Below, in pieces: positions 1 to 9,049 of a stretch of DNA of 64,000 nt. Source of the DNA: Paenibacillus sp. SY21-1 (GTDB lineage Bacteria > Bacillota > Bacilli > Paenibacillales > Paenibacillaceae); the NCBI RefSeq assembly GCF_005222705.1, contig NZ_STGF01000009.1, positions 124,001 through 188,000 on the forward strand. The letters run 5' to 3'. Within the stretch, counting starts at the first letter, position 1. Each line of letters opens with the position of its first letter. The notes under the pieces are model-generated. The model saw nothing but the letters and a program-made list of their open reading frames with translations, did no database searches and was not told the DNA's origin. The position numbers and the translations under genes are program-made.

Positions 1-3000
1 CTGGGCATCGCTTCGGTGGCCGTCTATACAAAAGCCGATCAGGACAGCCGTCATGTGGATGAAGCCGACGAGGCGGTGCTGATCGGGGACGGCCCTGCGA
101 AGGAAAGCTATTTGAATGCGGAGCTGATTCTGCAAATTGCGCGGGAAACCGGAGCGCAGGCCATTCATCCGGGCTATGGCTTTTTAAGCGAAAATGCAGA
201 TTTTGCCCGCGCCTGCCGCGAGCAAGGCATTGTTTTTATCGGACCTACTCCCGAGCAGATGGAAATGTTCGGCTTAAAGCATTCGGCCCGCGAGCTTGCG
301 GAGCGAGCGGGTGTGCCGCTGCTTCCCGGAACGTCGCTAATATCGGAGCTTAACGAAGCGCTGGAGCAAGCCGAGGGTATCGGGTATCCGGTCATATTGA
401 AAAGCACGGCCGGCGGCGGCGGCATCGGCATGCGCGTCTGCTCGGATGCGGATTCGCTGCGCGCGGCCTATGACGGAGTCAAGCATTTGGCGGAAACGAA
501 CTTTAAAAATGGAGGTTTGTTTCTGGAGAAGTATATCGCCAGAGCGAGGCATGTCGAGGTGCAAATTTTTGGCAACGACAGCGGAGAGGTTGTTGCGCTT
601 GGCGAACGAGATTGCTCGATCCAGCGTCGCAACCAGAAGGTTATCGAAGAAAGCCCTGCGCCCGGACTGACCGAGGAGGTGCGCGAAGCGATGTACGAAG
701 CATCGCGCAGGCTTGCGGCAGAGGCGGGCTACCGCAGTGCGGGCACGGTCGAATATTTGTACGATCCGGCGACGGAGGAGTTTTATTTTCTCGAGGTGAA
801 TACGCGCCTTCAGGTTGAGCATGGCGTTACCGAAGAGGTGCTGGACATCGATTTGGTGGAATGGATGGTGCTGGAGGCGGCGGGCAAGCTGGAGGGCTTG
901 CAGGCGCGCGTCAAACGGCCGGCTGGACACAGCATTCAGGCTCGTATTTATGCAGAGGATTGCCTGATGAACTTCAGGCCAAGCGCGGGTCAACTGGACA
1001 GCGCCGTATTCTCGAAGCATGCGCGCAATGAATCGTGGGTTCGCGACGGGATGACGATTACTACGCTGTACGACCCGATGCTTGCCAAAATCATCGTGCA
1101 TGGCGACAGCCGCGAGTCGGCAATCGGGAAGCTGATTCAAGCGCTGTCCGAAACGCGAATGTACGGCCTTACGACGAATCTCCAATATTTGCAGGCGCTT
1201 CTGCGCGAGGAGGAGGTCGTGAGCGGCCATGTGTACACGCAGCTGCTGAACGGCTTCGAGCCCGAGGAGCTTGCGCTTGAGGTTGTGGACGGCGGCGTGC
1301 AAACGACGGTGCAGGACTGGCCGGGTCGCGTCGGGCATTGGGATGTCGGCGTGCCGCCATGCGGACCGATGGACCCATACTCGTTCCGTATCGGCAACAA
1401 GCTGCTTGGCAATGCGGACGATGCGGCCGGGCTGGAGCTTACGCTGCGCGGAGGAGCCTATAAATTCCGCACGGCTCTGAGGTTTGTCCTGACCGGGGCG
1501 GATATGCAGGCGACGCTGGACGGCAAAGCGGTGAGCCTGTACGAGGTCATCGATGCGCAGCGGGGACAGGTGCTCAGCTTCGGCGAGGCGCAGGCCGGCT
1601 TGCGCAGCTACCTGCTTGTTGCGGGCGGCTTCGATATGCCGCGTATTCTTGGCAGCGCAGCAACCTTTACGCTGGGCGGCTTCGGCGGGCACGGCGGCCG
1701 CGCGCTGCGCGCAGGCGATGTGCTTGGCGTTAACGCGAGCGAAGCCGGAGCTGCTTCCCCTTCCGAGGAGCGGAGCGCCGGAGCAGATCTAGCGGGAGAG
1801 AAGGCAGGCGCATGGGAGCTTGAACGAGGCGGACTGGAGTCGGCGGCTTCCGAGGAGAGTGCGGAAGCGGCGATGACGAAGGGGAACGCTTCGATAGTTC
1901 GCTCGCAAACGGCGGCATCCGAGCACCTATCGGGGAGTTATGCGCTTCCTGAAGCGGCGCGTCCGGCTATGACAAGAGAATGGACGATCGGCGTTATCCC
2001 GGGACCGCATTGCACGGCCGAATTTCTGCAGCCGGAGTATCTGCAGCAGCTGTCCGAGACGACCTTTGAGGTGCATTTCAACAGCTCCCGCACCGGCGTT
2101 CGCCTAATCGGTCCCGCACCGCTCTGGACGAGGGAGGATGGCGGAGAGGCAGGACTTCACCCTTCGAACATTCATGATAATGCCTATGCGGTCGGTACGC
2201 TGGATTTAACCGGAGACATGCCGATTCTGCTCGGACCGGACGGCCCGAGTCTTGGCGGCTTTGTCTGCCCGGTAACGACGGCGTCCGCGCAATTCTGGAA
2301 GCTAGGCCAGCTGCATCCGGGCGACAAGGTCCGCTTTCAGCTGCTCACGCTGGACGAGGCGGATGCGCTGCGCGATGCGCAGGAGCGCCAGCTTGCTGCG
2401 ATTGGAGCCGCCGTGAAGGAAGGCGTATTGCATACGCTGGCGGAGCGTCCGTCGCCTGCGGCGGAGCAGCATGCCGTCGCGTCCTTGAGCCGGGCTGTCG
2501 AATTGCCGGTCGGCGGGCCTGCGAGCGCCTCCGGCTCCATTGCCGACGACAAGGCGGAGTCGCTGCGTGAACGGCTGGCAGCGCCGCAGCTTCCGGCAGC
2601 ATCGAGTCCGCTTTCCGCCGAGTATCCGCTGCTGGTTCGCGAAACCGAAGGCCGGCGTTTTCCGATCAACATTCGCTGCAGCGGCGACGAGAATTTGCTG
2701 GTGGAATACGGCGAGCTGGAGCTGGATTTGCTGCTCCGTTTCCAGGCGCACGCGCTGATGGAAGCCATACGTGCGGATGGCGCAATTCCGGTGCTGGACT
2801 TGACGCCGGGCATCCGTTCGCTTCAAGTGCATATCGACCGCTCCAAAACGACGGTAAGCGAGGCGTGCGCCCGCATTCTGGAGCTTGACAGCTCGCTGCC
2901 GCCGCTGGAGTCGATTCGGGTTCCGTCCCGGATCGTTCGGCTTCCGCTTTCCTGGGACGATCCCGCCACACAGCTGGCTATCGATCGTTACCAGCAGACC

Positions 3001-3873
3001 GTTCGTCCGGACGCGCCTTGGTGCCCAAGCAATATTGAATTTATTCGCCGCATCAACGGGCTGGACAGCGTAGAAGACGTACGCCGAATCGTATACGACG
3101 CCAACTACCTGGTGCTTGGGCTTGGCGATGTGTACCTGGGAGCCCCGGTAGCTACGCCGGTTGATCCGAGACATCGGCTTGTAACGACCAAATACAATCC
3201 GGCCCGCACCTGGACGCCGGAAAATGCGGTCGGCATCGGCGGCGCGTATATGTGCGTATACGGCATGGAGGGGCCGGGCGGCTACCAATTTGTCGGACGC
3301 ACGATTCAGATGTGGAATCGACTGCGCAGCACGGAAAGCTTTAAGCCGGGCAAGCCGTGGCTGCTGCGCTTTTTTGACCAGATTCAATTTTATCCGGTCG
3401 AGGCGGATGAGCTGCTGCAGCTAAGGGAGGATTTCCTGCGCGGCAGGTATGAGGCGGATATTACCGAGACTACCTTTGATCTGGGAGAGTATCTCGCGTT
3501 CCTCGACTCGATCCGCGACAGCGCCGCTTCATTCAAGCAAACTCAGCAGTCGGCCTTTCAGGCGGAGCGCGAAAGCTGGAAGGAGCTTGGCTTGGCTGAA
3601 TATGTGGCCGAGCATGAGCCGGCCCGCGCAGACAGCGAGGAGGAGCTCGCAGAGGGCGTGGCTGCGGTCAGATGCACGATGCCGGGCAGCGTGTGGAAGG
3701 CGCTTGTGCAGCCGGGCGATCAAGTGAAAAAGGGAGATACGCTCATTATCGTGGAAAGCATGAAAATGGAGTTTTCCCAGCTGGCTTCCTGCGACGGAGT
3801 CGTGGCTTCCGTGCATGTGGCGCCGGGAGATCAGGTGCACAACGGCCAGTTAATAGTCGGAATTGCGGAATAG
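1..3873 (+). CDS. uca: Urea carboxylase, 5'-truncated by window edge
   Basis: Biotin-dependent ATP:urea carboxylation to allophanate, the first step of the urease-independent urea route. The frame is open to base 1 and the first visible residues (LGIASVAVYTKAD) already lie inside a biotin carboxylase domain, so the true start is upstream. Domains in order: biotin carboxylase (about 1-430 of 1290 visible residues, with the Gly-rich ATP loop near base 415), AHS2/KipA-like carboxyltransferase (about 425-790), AHS1/KipI-like (about 880-1130), and a C-terminal biotinyl domain with ESMKME (lysine near base 3763). An Ala/Glu-rich insert (bases about 1735-1970) splits the AHS2 domain, and a second low-complexity linker (about 2400-2620) precedes AHS1. 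The KipA/KipI halves and the allophanate hydrolase 12 nt downstream separate it from pyruvate or acetyl-CoA carboxylases. Confidence 0.93.
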   Translation: MGIASVAVYTKADQDSRHVDEADEAVLIGDGPAKESYLNAELILQIARETGAQAIHPGYGFLSENADFARACREQGIVFIGPTPEQMEMFGLKHSARELAERAGVPLLPGTSLISELNEALEQAEGIGYPVILKSTAGGGGIGMRVCSDADSLRAAYDGVKHLAETNFKNGGLFLEKYIARARHVEVQIFGNDSGEVVALGERDCSIQRRNQKVIEESPAPGLTEEVREAMYEASRRLAAEAGYRSAGTVEYLYDPATEEFYFLEVNTRLQVEHGVTEEVLDIDLVEWMVLEAAGKLEGLQARVKRPAGHSIQARIYAEDCLMNFRPSAGQLDSAVFSKHARNESWVRDGMTITTLYDPMLAKIIVHGDSRESAIGKLIQALSETRMYGLTTNLQYLQALLREEEVVSGHVYTQLLNGFEPEELALEVVDGGVQTTVQDWPGRVGHWDVGVPPCGPMDPYSFRIGNKLLGNADDAAGLELTLRGGAYKFRTALRFVLTGADMQATLDGKAVSLYEVIDAQRGQVLSFGEAQAGLRSYLLVAGGFDMPRILGSAATFTLGGFGGHGGRALRAGDVLGVNASEAGAASPSEERSAGADLAGEKAGAWELERGGLESAASEESAEAAMTKGNASIVRSQTAASEHLSGSYALPEAARPAMTREWTIGVIPGPHCTAEFLQPEYLQQLSETTFEVHFNSSRTGVRLIGPAPLWTREDGGEAGLHPSNIHDNAYAVGTLDLTGDMPILLGPDGPSLGGFVCPVTTASAQFWKLGQLHPGDKVRFQLLTLDEADALRDAQERQLAAIGAAVKEGVLHTLAERPSPAAEQHAVASLSRAVELPVGGPASASGSIADDKAESLRERLAAPQLPAASSPLSAEYPLLVRETEGRRFPINIRCSGDENLLVEYGELELDLLLRFQAHALMEAIRADGAIPVLDLTPGIRSLQVHIDRSKTTVSEACARILELDSSLPPLESIRVPSRIVRLPLSWDDPATQLAIDRYQQTVRPDAPWCPSNIEFIRRINGLDSVEDVRRIVYDANYLVLGLGDVYLGAPVATPVDPRHRLVTTKYNPARTWTPENAVGIGGAYMCVYGMEGPGGYQFVGRTIQMWNRLRSTESFKPGKPWLLRFFDQIQFYPVEADELLQLREDFLRGRYEADITETTFDLGEYLAFLDSIRDSAASFKQTQQSAFQAERESWKELGLAEYVAEHEPARADSEEELAEGVAAVRCTMPGSVWKALVQPGDQVKKGDTLIIVESMKMEFSQLASCDGVVASVHVAPGDQVHNGQLIVGIAE

Positions 3874-3885
3874 GAGGGAACGGAA

Positions 3886-5679
3886 ATGGAGACGGGCTAT
3901 GTGAGCATACCGTTGGAGCTGGATATGAAGTGGTTGCGCGAGCGTTATGAGGACGGGACGTTGACGCCTGAGAAGGTTATGGATGAAATCGTGCGGCGCG
4001 CCGAAAAGGGCAGGGAGAACGCGGTCTGGATTACTCCTCCTTCTATCGCGGCCATTAAGCCATATTTGGAAAGGCTGCGGGGGCTTAGGCTGGCGGACGC
4101 TCCTCTATGGGGCATCCCCTTCGCGGTGAAGGACAACATTGATTTGGCCGGCGTGCCGACGACGGCGGGCTGCGAGGCGTTCGCCTATGTGCCCGCTGAG
4201 CACGCTACCGTCGTTGCGAGGCTAATCGAAGCGGGAGCGATTCCCGTAGGCAAAACCAATCTCGATCAATTCGCTACCGGGCTTGTGGGCGTCAGAAGCC
4301 CATATGGAGAAACCCGCAACTCGCTGCGTCCGGAATTGATTAGCGGCGGCTCCAGCTCCGGCTCTGCGGTGTCCGTCGCTCTGGGGATGGCTGCCTTCTC
4401 GCTCGGAACGGATACGGCGGGCTCCGGCCGGGTGCCGGCTGCGCTCAATGGACTGGTAGGCTACAAGCCGAGTCTTGGAGCCTGGCCGGTCAAAGGCGTC
4501 GTGCCGGCCTGCGCCAGCCTCGACTGCGTAACCGTATTCGCAGGCTGTCTGGACGATGCGCTGCTGGTGGATTCAATTGCGCGCGGCGTGGATGCGGCAG
4601 ACCCGTGGTCGCGCTCCATCGTCCGTCAGGAGCCGGCGCTGCCAACCAAGGTGCTGGTTCCCGCAGGCGAGCTTGCCTTTTACGGTCCTTTTGCCGATGA
4701 ATACCGGGCGGCGTGGAAGGCGGCGATTCAACGTCTGGAGCAGCAGGACATCCCGCTCGAATACGTGGACGCGAGCTTGTTTGAGGAAACCGCCGCTTTA
4801 TTGTACGGCGGACCGCTGGTTGCGGAGCGTTGGGCGGGGCTTGGGGCGTTTATTGAGGAGCATCCCGGCGTAACCTTCCCGGTGACGGAAACGGTTCTCA
4901 GGTCGGGCGCGGCGTCCGAATACGATGCGGCGGCCTTGTTCAAGGCGATGCACAAGCTGCAAGGTTATAAGCGGGAGGCTGGAAAGCTGCTTGAGGACGC
5001 GGTGCTGGTTATGCCTACCTGCGGAGGAACCTGGACGCGTGAGCAGGTAAGGCAGGACCCGATCGCGGCCAATAGCGATATGGGGCGGTATACGAATCAT
5101 TGCAACCTGCTTGATCTGTGCGCGGTGGCCATCCCGGCGGGAGAAGCGGCGGAGCGGCTCCCGTTCGGAATCACGCTGTTTGCGCTTGCGCCCAATGAGC
5201 ATTTGATCGCCGGAGCGGCAGTCGGACTTTCCGAGCGGAAGGGCGCGGAGGTGTCTGCGCTAGCGCTGAACAGCGTACCGCCGCTTCCGACAGACGGATA
5301 CGTTACGGTAGCCGTATGCGGCCTTCACATGCGGGGATTCCCGCTGGAGCGGCAGATGCAAGGCTTCCGGGCGCGCTTTGTCGGCGAAGCCAAGTCGGCT
5401 CCCTGCTATAAGCTGGTGAAGCTGCCTACCGTTCCGGCCAAGCCCGGCATGATTCGCCAGGAGTACGGCGGATCATCGATTGAGCTGGAGCTGTGGGAGC
5501 TGACGACCGCCGCATTCGGCGCCTTCACCTCGCTTATTCCGGCGCCGCTCGGCATAGGCAAGGTCGAGCTGGACGACGGCCGCGTGGTATCGGGCTTCGT
5601 ATGCGAATCCTATGCCTCTATCGTCGCCGAGGATATTACGGAATACGGCGGCTGGCGCTACGTACCGGCTGATCTGTAG
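3886..5679 (+). CDS. atzF: Allophanate hydrolase
   Basis: Cytoplasmic amidase-signature enzyme hydrolysing allophanate to ammonia and CO2, completing urea breakdown with the preceding carboxylase. At 597 aa it has family-typical length. The Ser-Ser-Lys machinery is visible: lysine in FAVKDNIDLAG (near base 4125) and the serine-rich loop GGSSSGSAVSVALG (near base 4350). A C-terminal domain of about 115 residues (from about base 5320) is the AtzF-type extra domain. The ATG at 3886 has AGGAGGG 7 nt upstream, and the 12-nt gap to urea carboxylase implies one transcript. Its last 44 bases overlap the end of the convergent purA-like gene. Confidence 0.93.
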   Translation: METGYVSIPLELDMKWLRERYEDGTLTPEKVMDEIVRRAEKGRENAVWITPPSIAAIKPYLERLRGLRLADAPLWGIPFAVKDNIDLAGVPTTAGCEAFAYVPAEHATVVARLIEAGAIPVGKTNLDQFATGLVGVRSPYGETRNSLRPELISGGSSSGSAVSVALGMAAFSLGTDTAGSGRVPAALNGLVGYKPSLGAWPVKGVVPACASLDCVTVFAGCLDDALLVDSIARGVDAADPWSRSIVRQEPALPTKVLVPAGELAFYGPFADEYRAAWKAAIQRLEQQDIPLEYVDASLFEETAALLYGGPLVAERWAGLGAFIEEHPGVTFPVTETVLRSGAASEYDAAALFKAMHKLQGYKREAGKLLEDAVLVMPTCGGTWTREQVRQDPIAANSDMGRYTNHCNLLDLCAVAIPAGEAAERLPFGITLFALAPNEHLIAGAAVGLSERKGAEVSALALNSVPPLPTDGYVTVAVCGLHMRGFPLERQMQGFRARFVGEAKSAPCYKLVKLPTVPAKPGMIRQEYGGSSIELELWELTTAAFGAFTSLIPAPLGIGKVELDDGRVVSGFVCESYASIVAEDITEYGGWRYVPADL

Positions 5680-6955
5680 CGGTAGCGAACAGCTGCTCCC
5701 GGCGCGGGCCGACGGATATGCTCCCGATTCGCACGCCCGCAGCCTTCTCGATATAGTTGACGTAGCCCTGGGCAGCGGGAGGCAGCTCCTCGAACGAGGC
5801 GGCCGACGAGATATCGCAGCACCAGCCTGGAAGGGTTTCGATCACTGGCTTGACCCGATCAAGCCGGCTGGTAGCGGGAAAGTAGTCAAGGAGCTTGCCG
5901 TCCAGCTCATAGCCGGTGCAGACCGGTATGCGCTCCAGATAACCGAGCACATCCAGATTCGTAAGGGCGATCTCGGTGGCGCCTTGTATGGCGCAGCCGT
6001 AGCGAATCGCCGGCGCATCGAACCAGCCCACCCTGCGGGGCCTTCCCGTAAGCGCGCCGTATTCTCCGGAGTCCCCTCCGCGTCTGCGGAGCTCGTCGCC
6101 CTCCTTCCCGTTCAGTTCGACGGGGAACGGCCCAGCGCCGACGCAAGAGGAGTAAGCTTTGACTACGGCGATAATACGCTCGATGGCGTAAGGCGGGATG
6201 CCTGCGCCTACTGCGGCAAAGCCGGCCAGCGTAGAGGATGAGGTCGAGTACGGATAAATGCCGTGGTCGGGGTCGCGCAGCGCGCCAAGCTGTCCTTCCA
6301 GCAGGATGGCATCTCCCCGCATGCGGGCTTCGCGCAGCAAGGCCCCGGTATCGCATAGAAACGGGCGGAGCTTCTGCCCCAGCTCCAGCCATTGCGGCAG
6401 CAGATTTGCTGCCGCAATGGGCGCGCAATGGTAGAGGTGGTTAAAAAGCACATTTTTGGCCGTTATGGAGCGCTCCAGCCGATGAAGCAGCCGTTCTCCG
6501 TCAAGGAGATCGGCTGTTTGTATGCCAAGCTTTGCGTATTTATCCGCGTAAAAAGGCGCAATGCCTCTTTTGGTTGAGCCAAAGCCATCAGCTCCGAGCC
6601 GCTCCTCTTCCAGCTCATCCAGCAGTCTGTGAACAGGCAAAACGATTTGAGCGCGATCGGAAATGCGCAGCCGCGGAGCCGGCACGCCTGCCGCAGCAAG
6701 ATTGTCGTATTCCTTCAGCAGCATGTCGACGTCAAGGGCGGCGCCCGGCCCGATCACATTGGTTACATGCGGGTAAAACACGCCGGAAGGCAGCATGTGA
6801 AGCGCAAACTTCCCATATTCGTTTATAATTGTATGGCCGGCATTGCTGCCGCCTTGAAACCGGACGACATACGCGGCGTCCGCAGCCAGCGCGTCCGTCA
6901 TTTTGCCTTTTCCTTCATCTCCCCAGCTTGCCCCTACAATCGCGGTTACCGTCAT
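5636..6955 (-). CDS. purA: Adenylosuccinate synthetase paralog (PurA-like)
   Basis: Family role: GTP-dependent joining of IMP and aspartate to adenylosuccinate. The 439-aa product keeps the P-loop-like GASWGDEGKGK at the N-terminus, GSNAGHTI, GSTKRGIAP, VGAGPFP and LTGRPRRVGW. Some normally invariant stretches have drifted: the usual [22 protein letters not shown] region reads EGQLGALRDPDHGIYPYSTSSS. The ATG at 6955 has GGAGG 9 nt upstream; a TTG three codons earlier is too close to that site. The tail runs about 14 residues past the usual end and overlaps allophanate hydrolase by 44 nt. A minus-strand -10 (TATAAT, 6996-7001) lies in the gap shared with the LysR gene. It may be a second, specialised copy; whether another purA exists cannot be seen here. 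Confidence 0.88.
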   Translation of the reverse strand: MTVTAIVGASWGDEGKGKMTDALAADAAYVVRFQGGSNAGHTIINEYGKFALHMLPSGVFYPHVTNVIGPGAALDVDMLLKEYDNLAAAGVPAPRLRISDRAQIVLPVHRLLDELEEERLGADGFGSTKRGIAPFYADKYAKLGIQTADLLDGERLLHRLERSITAKNVLFNHLYHCAPIAAANLLPQWLELGQKLRPFLCDTGALLREARMRGDAILLEGQLGALRDPDHGIYPYSTSSSTLAGFAAVGAGIPPYAIERIIAVVKAYSSCVGAGPFPVELNGKEGDELRRRGGDSGEYGALTGRPRRVGWFDAPAIRYGCAIQGATEIALTNLDVLGYLERIPVCTGYELDGKLLDYFPATSRLDRVKPVIETLPGWCCDISSAASFEELPPAAQGYVNYIEKAAGVRIGSISVGPRREQLFATATDQPVRSASRRIP

Positions 6956-7064
6956 AACAATCAACCTCCATCATTGATTTGCCTTGCAACGCTCATTATA
7001 ATGAAGATAAAAGCATAAATAAATTTCATATAAATAATATCAATTATAAGCAGAGGTTATATCA

Positions 7065-7958
7065 TTGGCGATTAACTTGGAATGGTATCGGGTTTTCTAT
7101 TGGACAGCGCGCACAGGCAGCCTGTCGCGCGCGGCCCAGCAGCTTTATATAAGCCAGCCGGCCGTCAGCCATACGCTCAAGCAGCTTGAGGGCGCGCTGG
7201 GCGGACCGTTGTTTTTGCGCAATGCCAAAGGCGTAACGCTTACGGCCGAAGGACAGATCCTGTACACGTTTGTCGAGCAGGCGTTCAGCTTTATGCAGGC
7301 GGGAGAGCGAAAGATAGCCGATATGCACAGCTTGAATAGCGGGGAGATGGCAATTGGGGCAAGCGATACGCTGTGCCGATACTATTTGCTGCCGTATCTG
7401 GAACGGTTTCATGAGACTTATCCGGGCGTTTCCATACGAGTCACCAACCGGACATCGATGGAGACGATCCAGCTGCTGAAGGAAGGGAAAATTGATTTTG
7501 GCATTGTGCATATGCCATTGAACGATGCCCGCATTCAGATTGCAAAATGCGCAAACCTTCAAGATTGTCTGGTAGGGGGGAAAGGCTACGCCGGATCGGA
7601 AGCTGCAACCGTGGGGCTGACGCTGGAGCAGCTGGAGCGCTTCCCCATGCTTATGCTGGAGCGCGGCAGCATCACCCGTCGTTTTTTGGATGATTATGCG
7701 GGAGGCTATGGGGTGGCGTTAAAGCCCGAGCTTGAGCTTGGCAGCGCCGATCTGCTCGTACAATTTGCGCGCAGCGGCTTCGGCCTGGCTTTTGCTGTCC
7801 GCCATTATATAGCCGAGGAGCTGTCCGCCGGAGAATTGGTAGAAATACCGCTAACGCCGCCGCCGCCGCCGCGAGGCATCGGTGTGGCTACGCTGCGCGG
7901 AACGGCGCTGTCGGCAGCCGCCAAACGATTTATCGAGCTGCTGCCCGCCGCGGATTAA
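7065..7958 (+). CDS. LysR-family transcriptional regulator
   Basis: DNA-binding regulator of 297 aa. The N-terminal winged helix-turn-helix spans about residues 1-62 (SLSRAAQQLYISQPAVSHTL is the recognition region). The effector-binding domain covers about 90-290. The start is TTG at 7065 with AGAGG 8 to 9 nt upstream. It diverges from the purA-like gene across 109 bp that carry the 10-bp palindrome CATTATAATG (6994-7003). LysR proteins often control the divergent neighbour, so the purA-like gene is a candidate target (inference). rbsK follows after 42 nt on the same strand. A Pro-rich run (PPPPPPR) near the C-terminus is unusual. Confidence 0.88.
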   Translation: MAINLEWYRVFYWTARTGSLSRAAQQLYISQPAVSHTLKQLEGALGGPLFLRNAKGVTLTAEGQILYTFVEQAFSFMQAGERKIADMHSLNSGEMAIGASDTLCRYYLLPYLERFHETYPGVSIRVTNRTSMETIQLLKEGKIDFGIVHMPLNDARIQIAKCANLQDCLVGGKGYAGSEAATVGLTLEQLERFPMLMLERGSITRRFLDDYAGGYGVALKPELELGSADLLVQFARSGFGLAFAVRHYIAEELSAGELVEIPLTPPPPPRGIGVATLRGTALSAAAKRFIELLPAAD

Positions 7959-8000
7959 CAGGGAGAGGGAATTTATGCCGTATACAAGGAGAGAAACCGA

Positions 8001-8942
8001 ATGAAGAACAAGCTGCTCGTTGTGGGAAGCATGAACATGGACATCGTACAAAAGGTACAAGCGTTTCCGCTGCCGGGTGAAACGATTCACGGTGGCGAGA
8101 CTGCGTTTTATCCTGGCGGCAAGGGAGCTAACCAGGCGGTCGCCGCTGCGAGGGCGGGAGGCGATTGCGCGATGGTCGGGGCAGTCGGCTCCGATCCGTT
8201 TGCGGATACGCTGATTGGCGGTTTGGAAGAGCAGGGCGTGCAGGCGGGGCTTGTGCGGAAAAAATCAGGGGCTTCGGGAATTGCGATCATTACGGTAAAC
8301 GGAGAAGGAGAAAATACGATTGTGCTGTCTCCCGGCGCCAATGGCTTGCTGTCGGCAAACGATGCCCTGTCCGCACTGCCAGATTGGAGCGGCGTCTATG
8401 CCGTGCTGCTGCAAAATGAAATTCCGCCGGAAACGACGGATGAGGTGATCCGCGCCGCGGCAGCTGCGGGCGTGCGGGTGTATCTTAATCCTGCGCCTGC
8501 AAGAGAGCTGTCTAATGAGCTGATGGCATTCATAGATACGCTGATCGTCAATGAAACGGAGGCGGCTGCCGTATCCGGCATGCGTGTAACCGATTCGGAT
8601 TCCGCAAAGAAAGCGGCTGAGCGGCTTGCGCTGATGGGAGCGGGGACGGTCATCGTAACGTTGGGAGACAAGGGATGCATATGCCGAGACGGTAACGGCG
8701 GCATGCTGGAGGTGCCTGCTTTCCGGGCAAGTCCTGTCGATACGACGGCCGCCGGCGATACATTTATCGGGGCATATGCGGCAGCGATGTCGCGAGGCTC
8801 GGGGACACGGGAATCGCTTGTTTTTGCATCGGCTGCGGCAGCGCTGGCGGTAGGAAAGGCAGGTGCTCAGGCATCGATTCCGAGCGAGGAGGAGATTGTT
8901 GCATTTATCGGGCTTGCAAAAACTAATGGTATTAGTTTATGA
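8001..8942 (+). CDS. rbsK: Ribokinase (PfkB family)
   Basis: Phosphorylates D-ribose to ribose-5-phosphate in the cytoplasm. The 313-aa protein shows the PfkB N-terminal substrate motif (FYPGGKGANQAVAAARAGG, about residues 36-54) and the C-terminal ATP/anion-hole signature DTTAAGDTFIGAY (about 250-262, catalytic Asp in AAGD). AAGGAGAG sits 7 nt before the ATG. No rbs transporter genes adjoin it, so ribose supply may come from nucleoside turnover or a distant transporter. The last codons and the TGA stop lie inside a large palindrome (8918-8964), which fixes the C-terminal sequence TNGISL. Confidence 0.93.
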   Translation: MKNKLLVVGSMNMDIVQKVQAFPLPGETIHGGETAFYPGGKGANQAVAAARAGGDCAMVGAVGSDPFADTLIGGLEEQGVQAGLVRKKSGASGIAIITVNGEGENTIVLSPGANGLLSANDALSALPDWSGVYAVLLQNEIPPETTDEVIRAAAAAGVRVYLNPAPARELSNELMAFIDTLIVNETEAAAVSGMRVTDSDSAKKAAERLALMGAGTVIVTLGDKGCICRDGNGGMLEVPAFRASPVDTTAAGDTFIGAYAAAMSRGSGTRESLVFASAAAALAVGKAGAQASIPSEEEIVAFIGLAKTNGISL

Positions 8943-8964
8943 TAAACTAATACCATTAGTTTTT
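8918..8964. promoter_or_regulatory. Nested perfect palindrome at the rbsK stop; candidate double operator or terminator
   Basis: Two 22-nt arms (8918-8939 and 8943-8964) are perfectly complementary and are separated by TGA, the rbsK stop codon. Each arm is itself dyadic: ACTAAT, a 3-nt centre, ATTAGT. The result is two copies of the 19-bp element AAACTAATACCATTAGTTT in opposite orientation, centres 25 bp apart. It ends in TTTTT, so a terminator function is possible. An AT-rich 7-8 bp dyad with a short centre also resembles TetR-family operators, and a TetR gene lies two genes downstream. Function is inferred. Confidence 0.7.
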
Positions 8965-9049
8965 GTGCGCAGCAGGCTGTTCGTCAATGCCGCAGGAGGC
9001 AGGCAGCAAGGCGGGCATCCGTCCTGGCATGCGGGAGAGGATGAAAGAG

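Noticed and set aside
337-1692. Open frame of 451 codons on the minus strand
   Set aside because: It lies wholly antisense to the urea carboxylase, has no ribosome site or recognisable domain, and is explained by GC-rich third positions of the real gene.
2302-3387. Open frame of 361 codons on the minus strand
   Set aside because: Also antisense to urea carboxylase, Arg/Gln-rich without domain pattern; a codon-bias shadow.
1-3873. Biotin enzyme as pyruvate or acetyl-CoA carboxylase
   Set aside because: AHS2/AHS1 (KipA/KipI-like) domains lie between the biotin carboxylase and biotinyl domains, and allophanate hydrolase is the next gene.
5636-6955. The PurA-like protein as phage-type PurZ (2-aminoadenine synthesis)
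   Set aside because: The aspartate of the N-terminal GDEGKGK motif, which is altered in PurZ, is present, and no partner genes of that pathway or phage genes are nearby.
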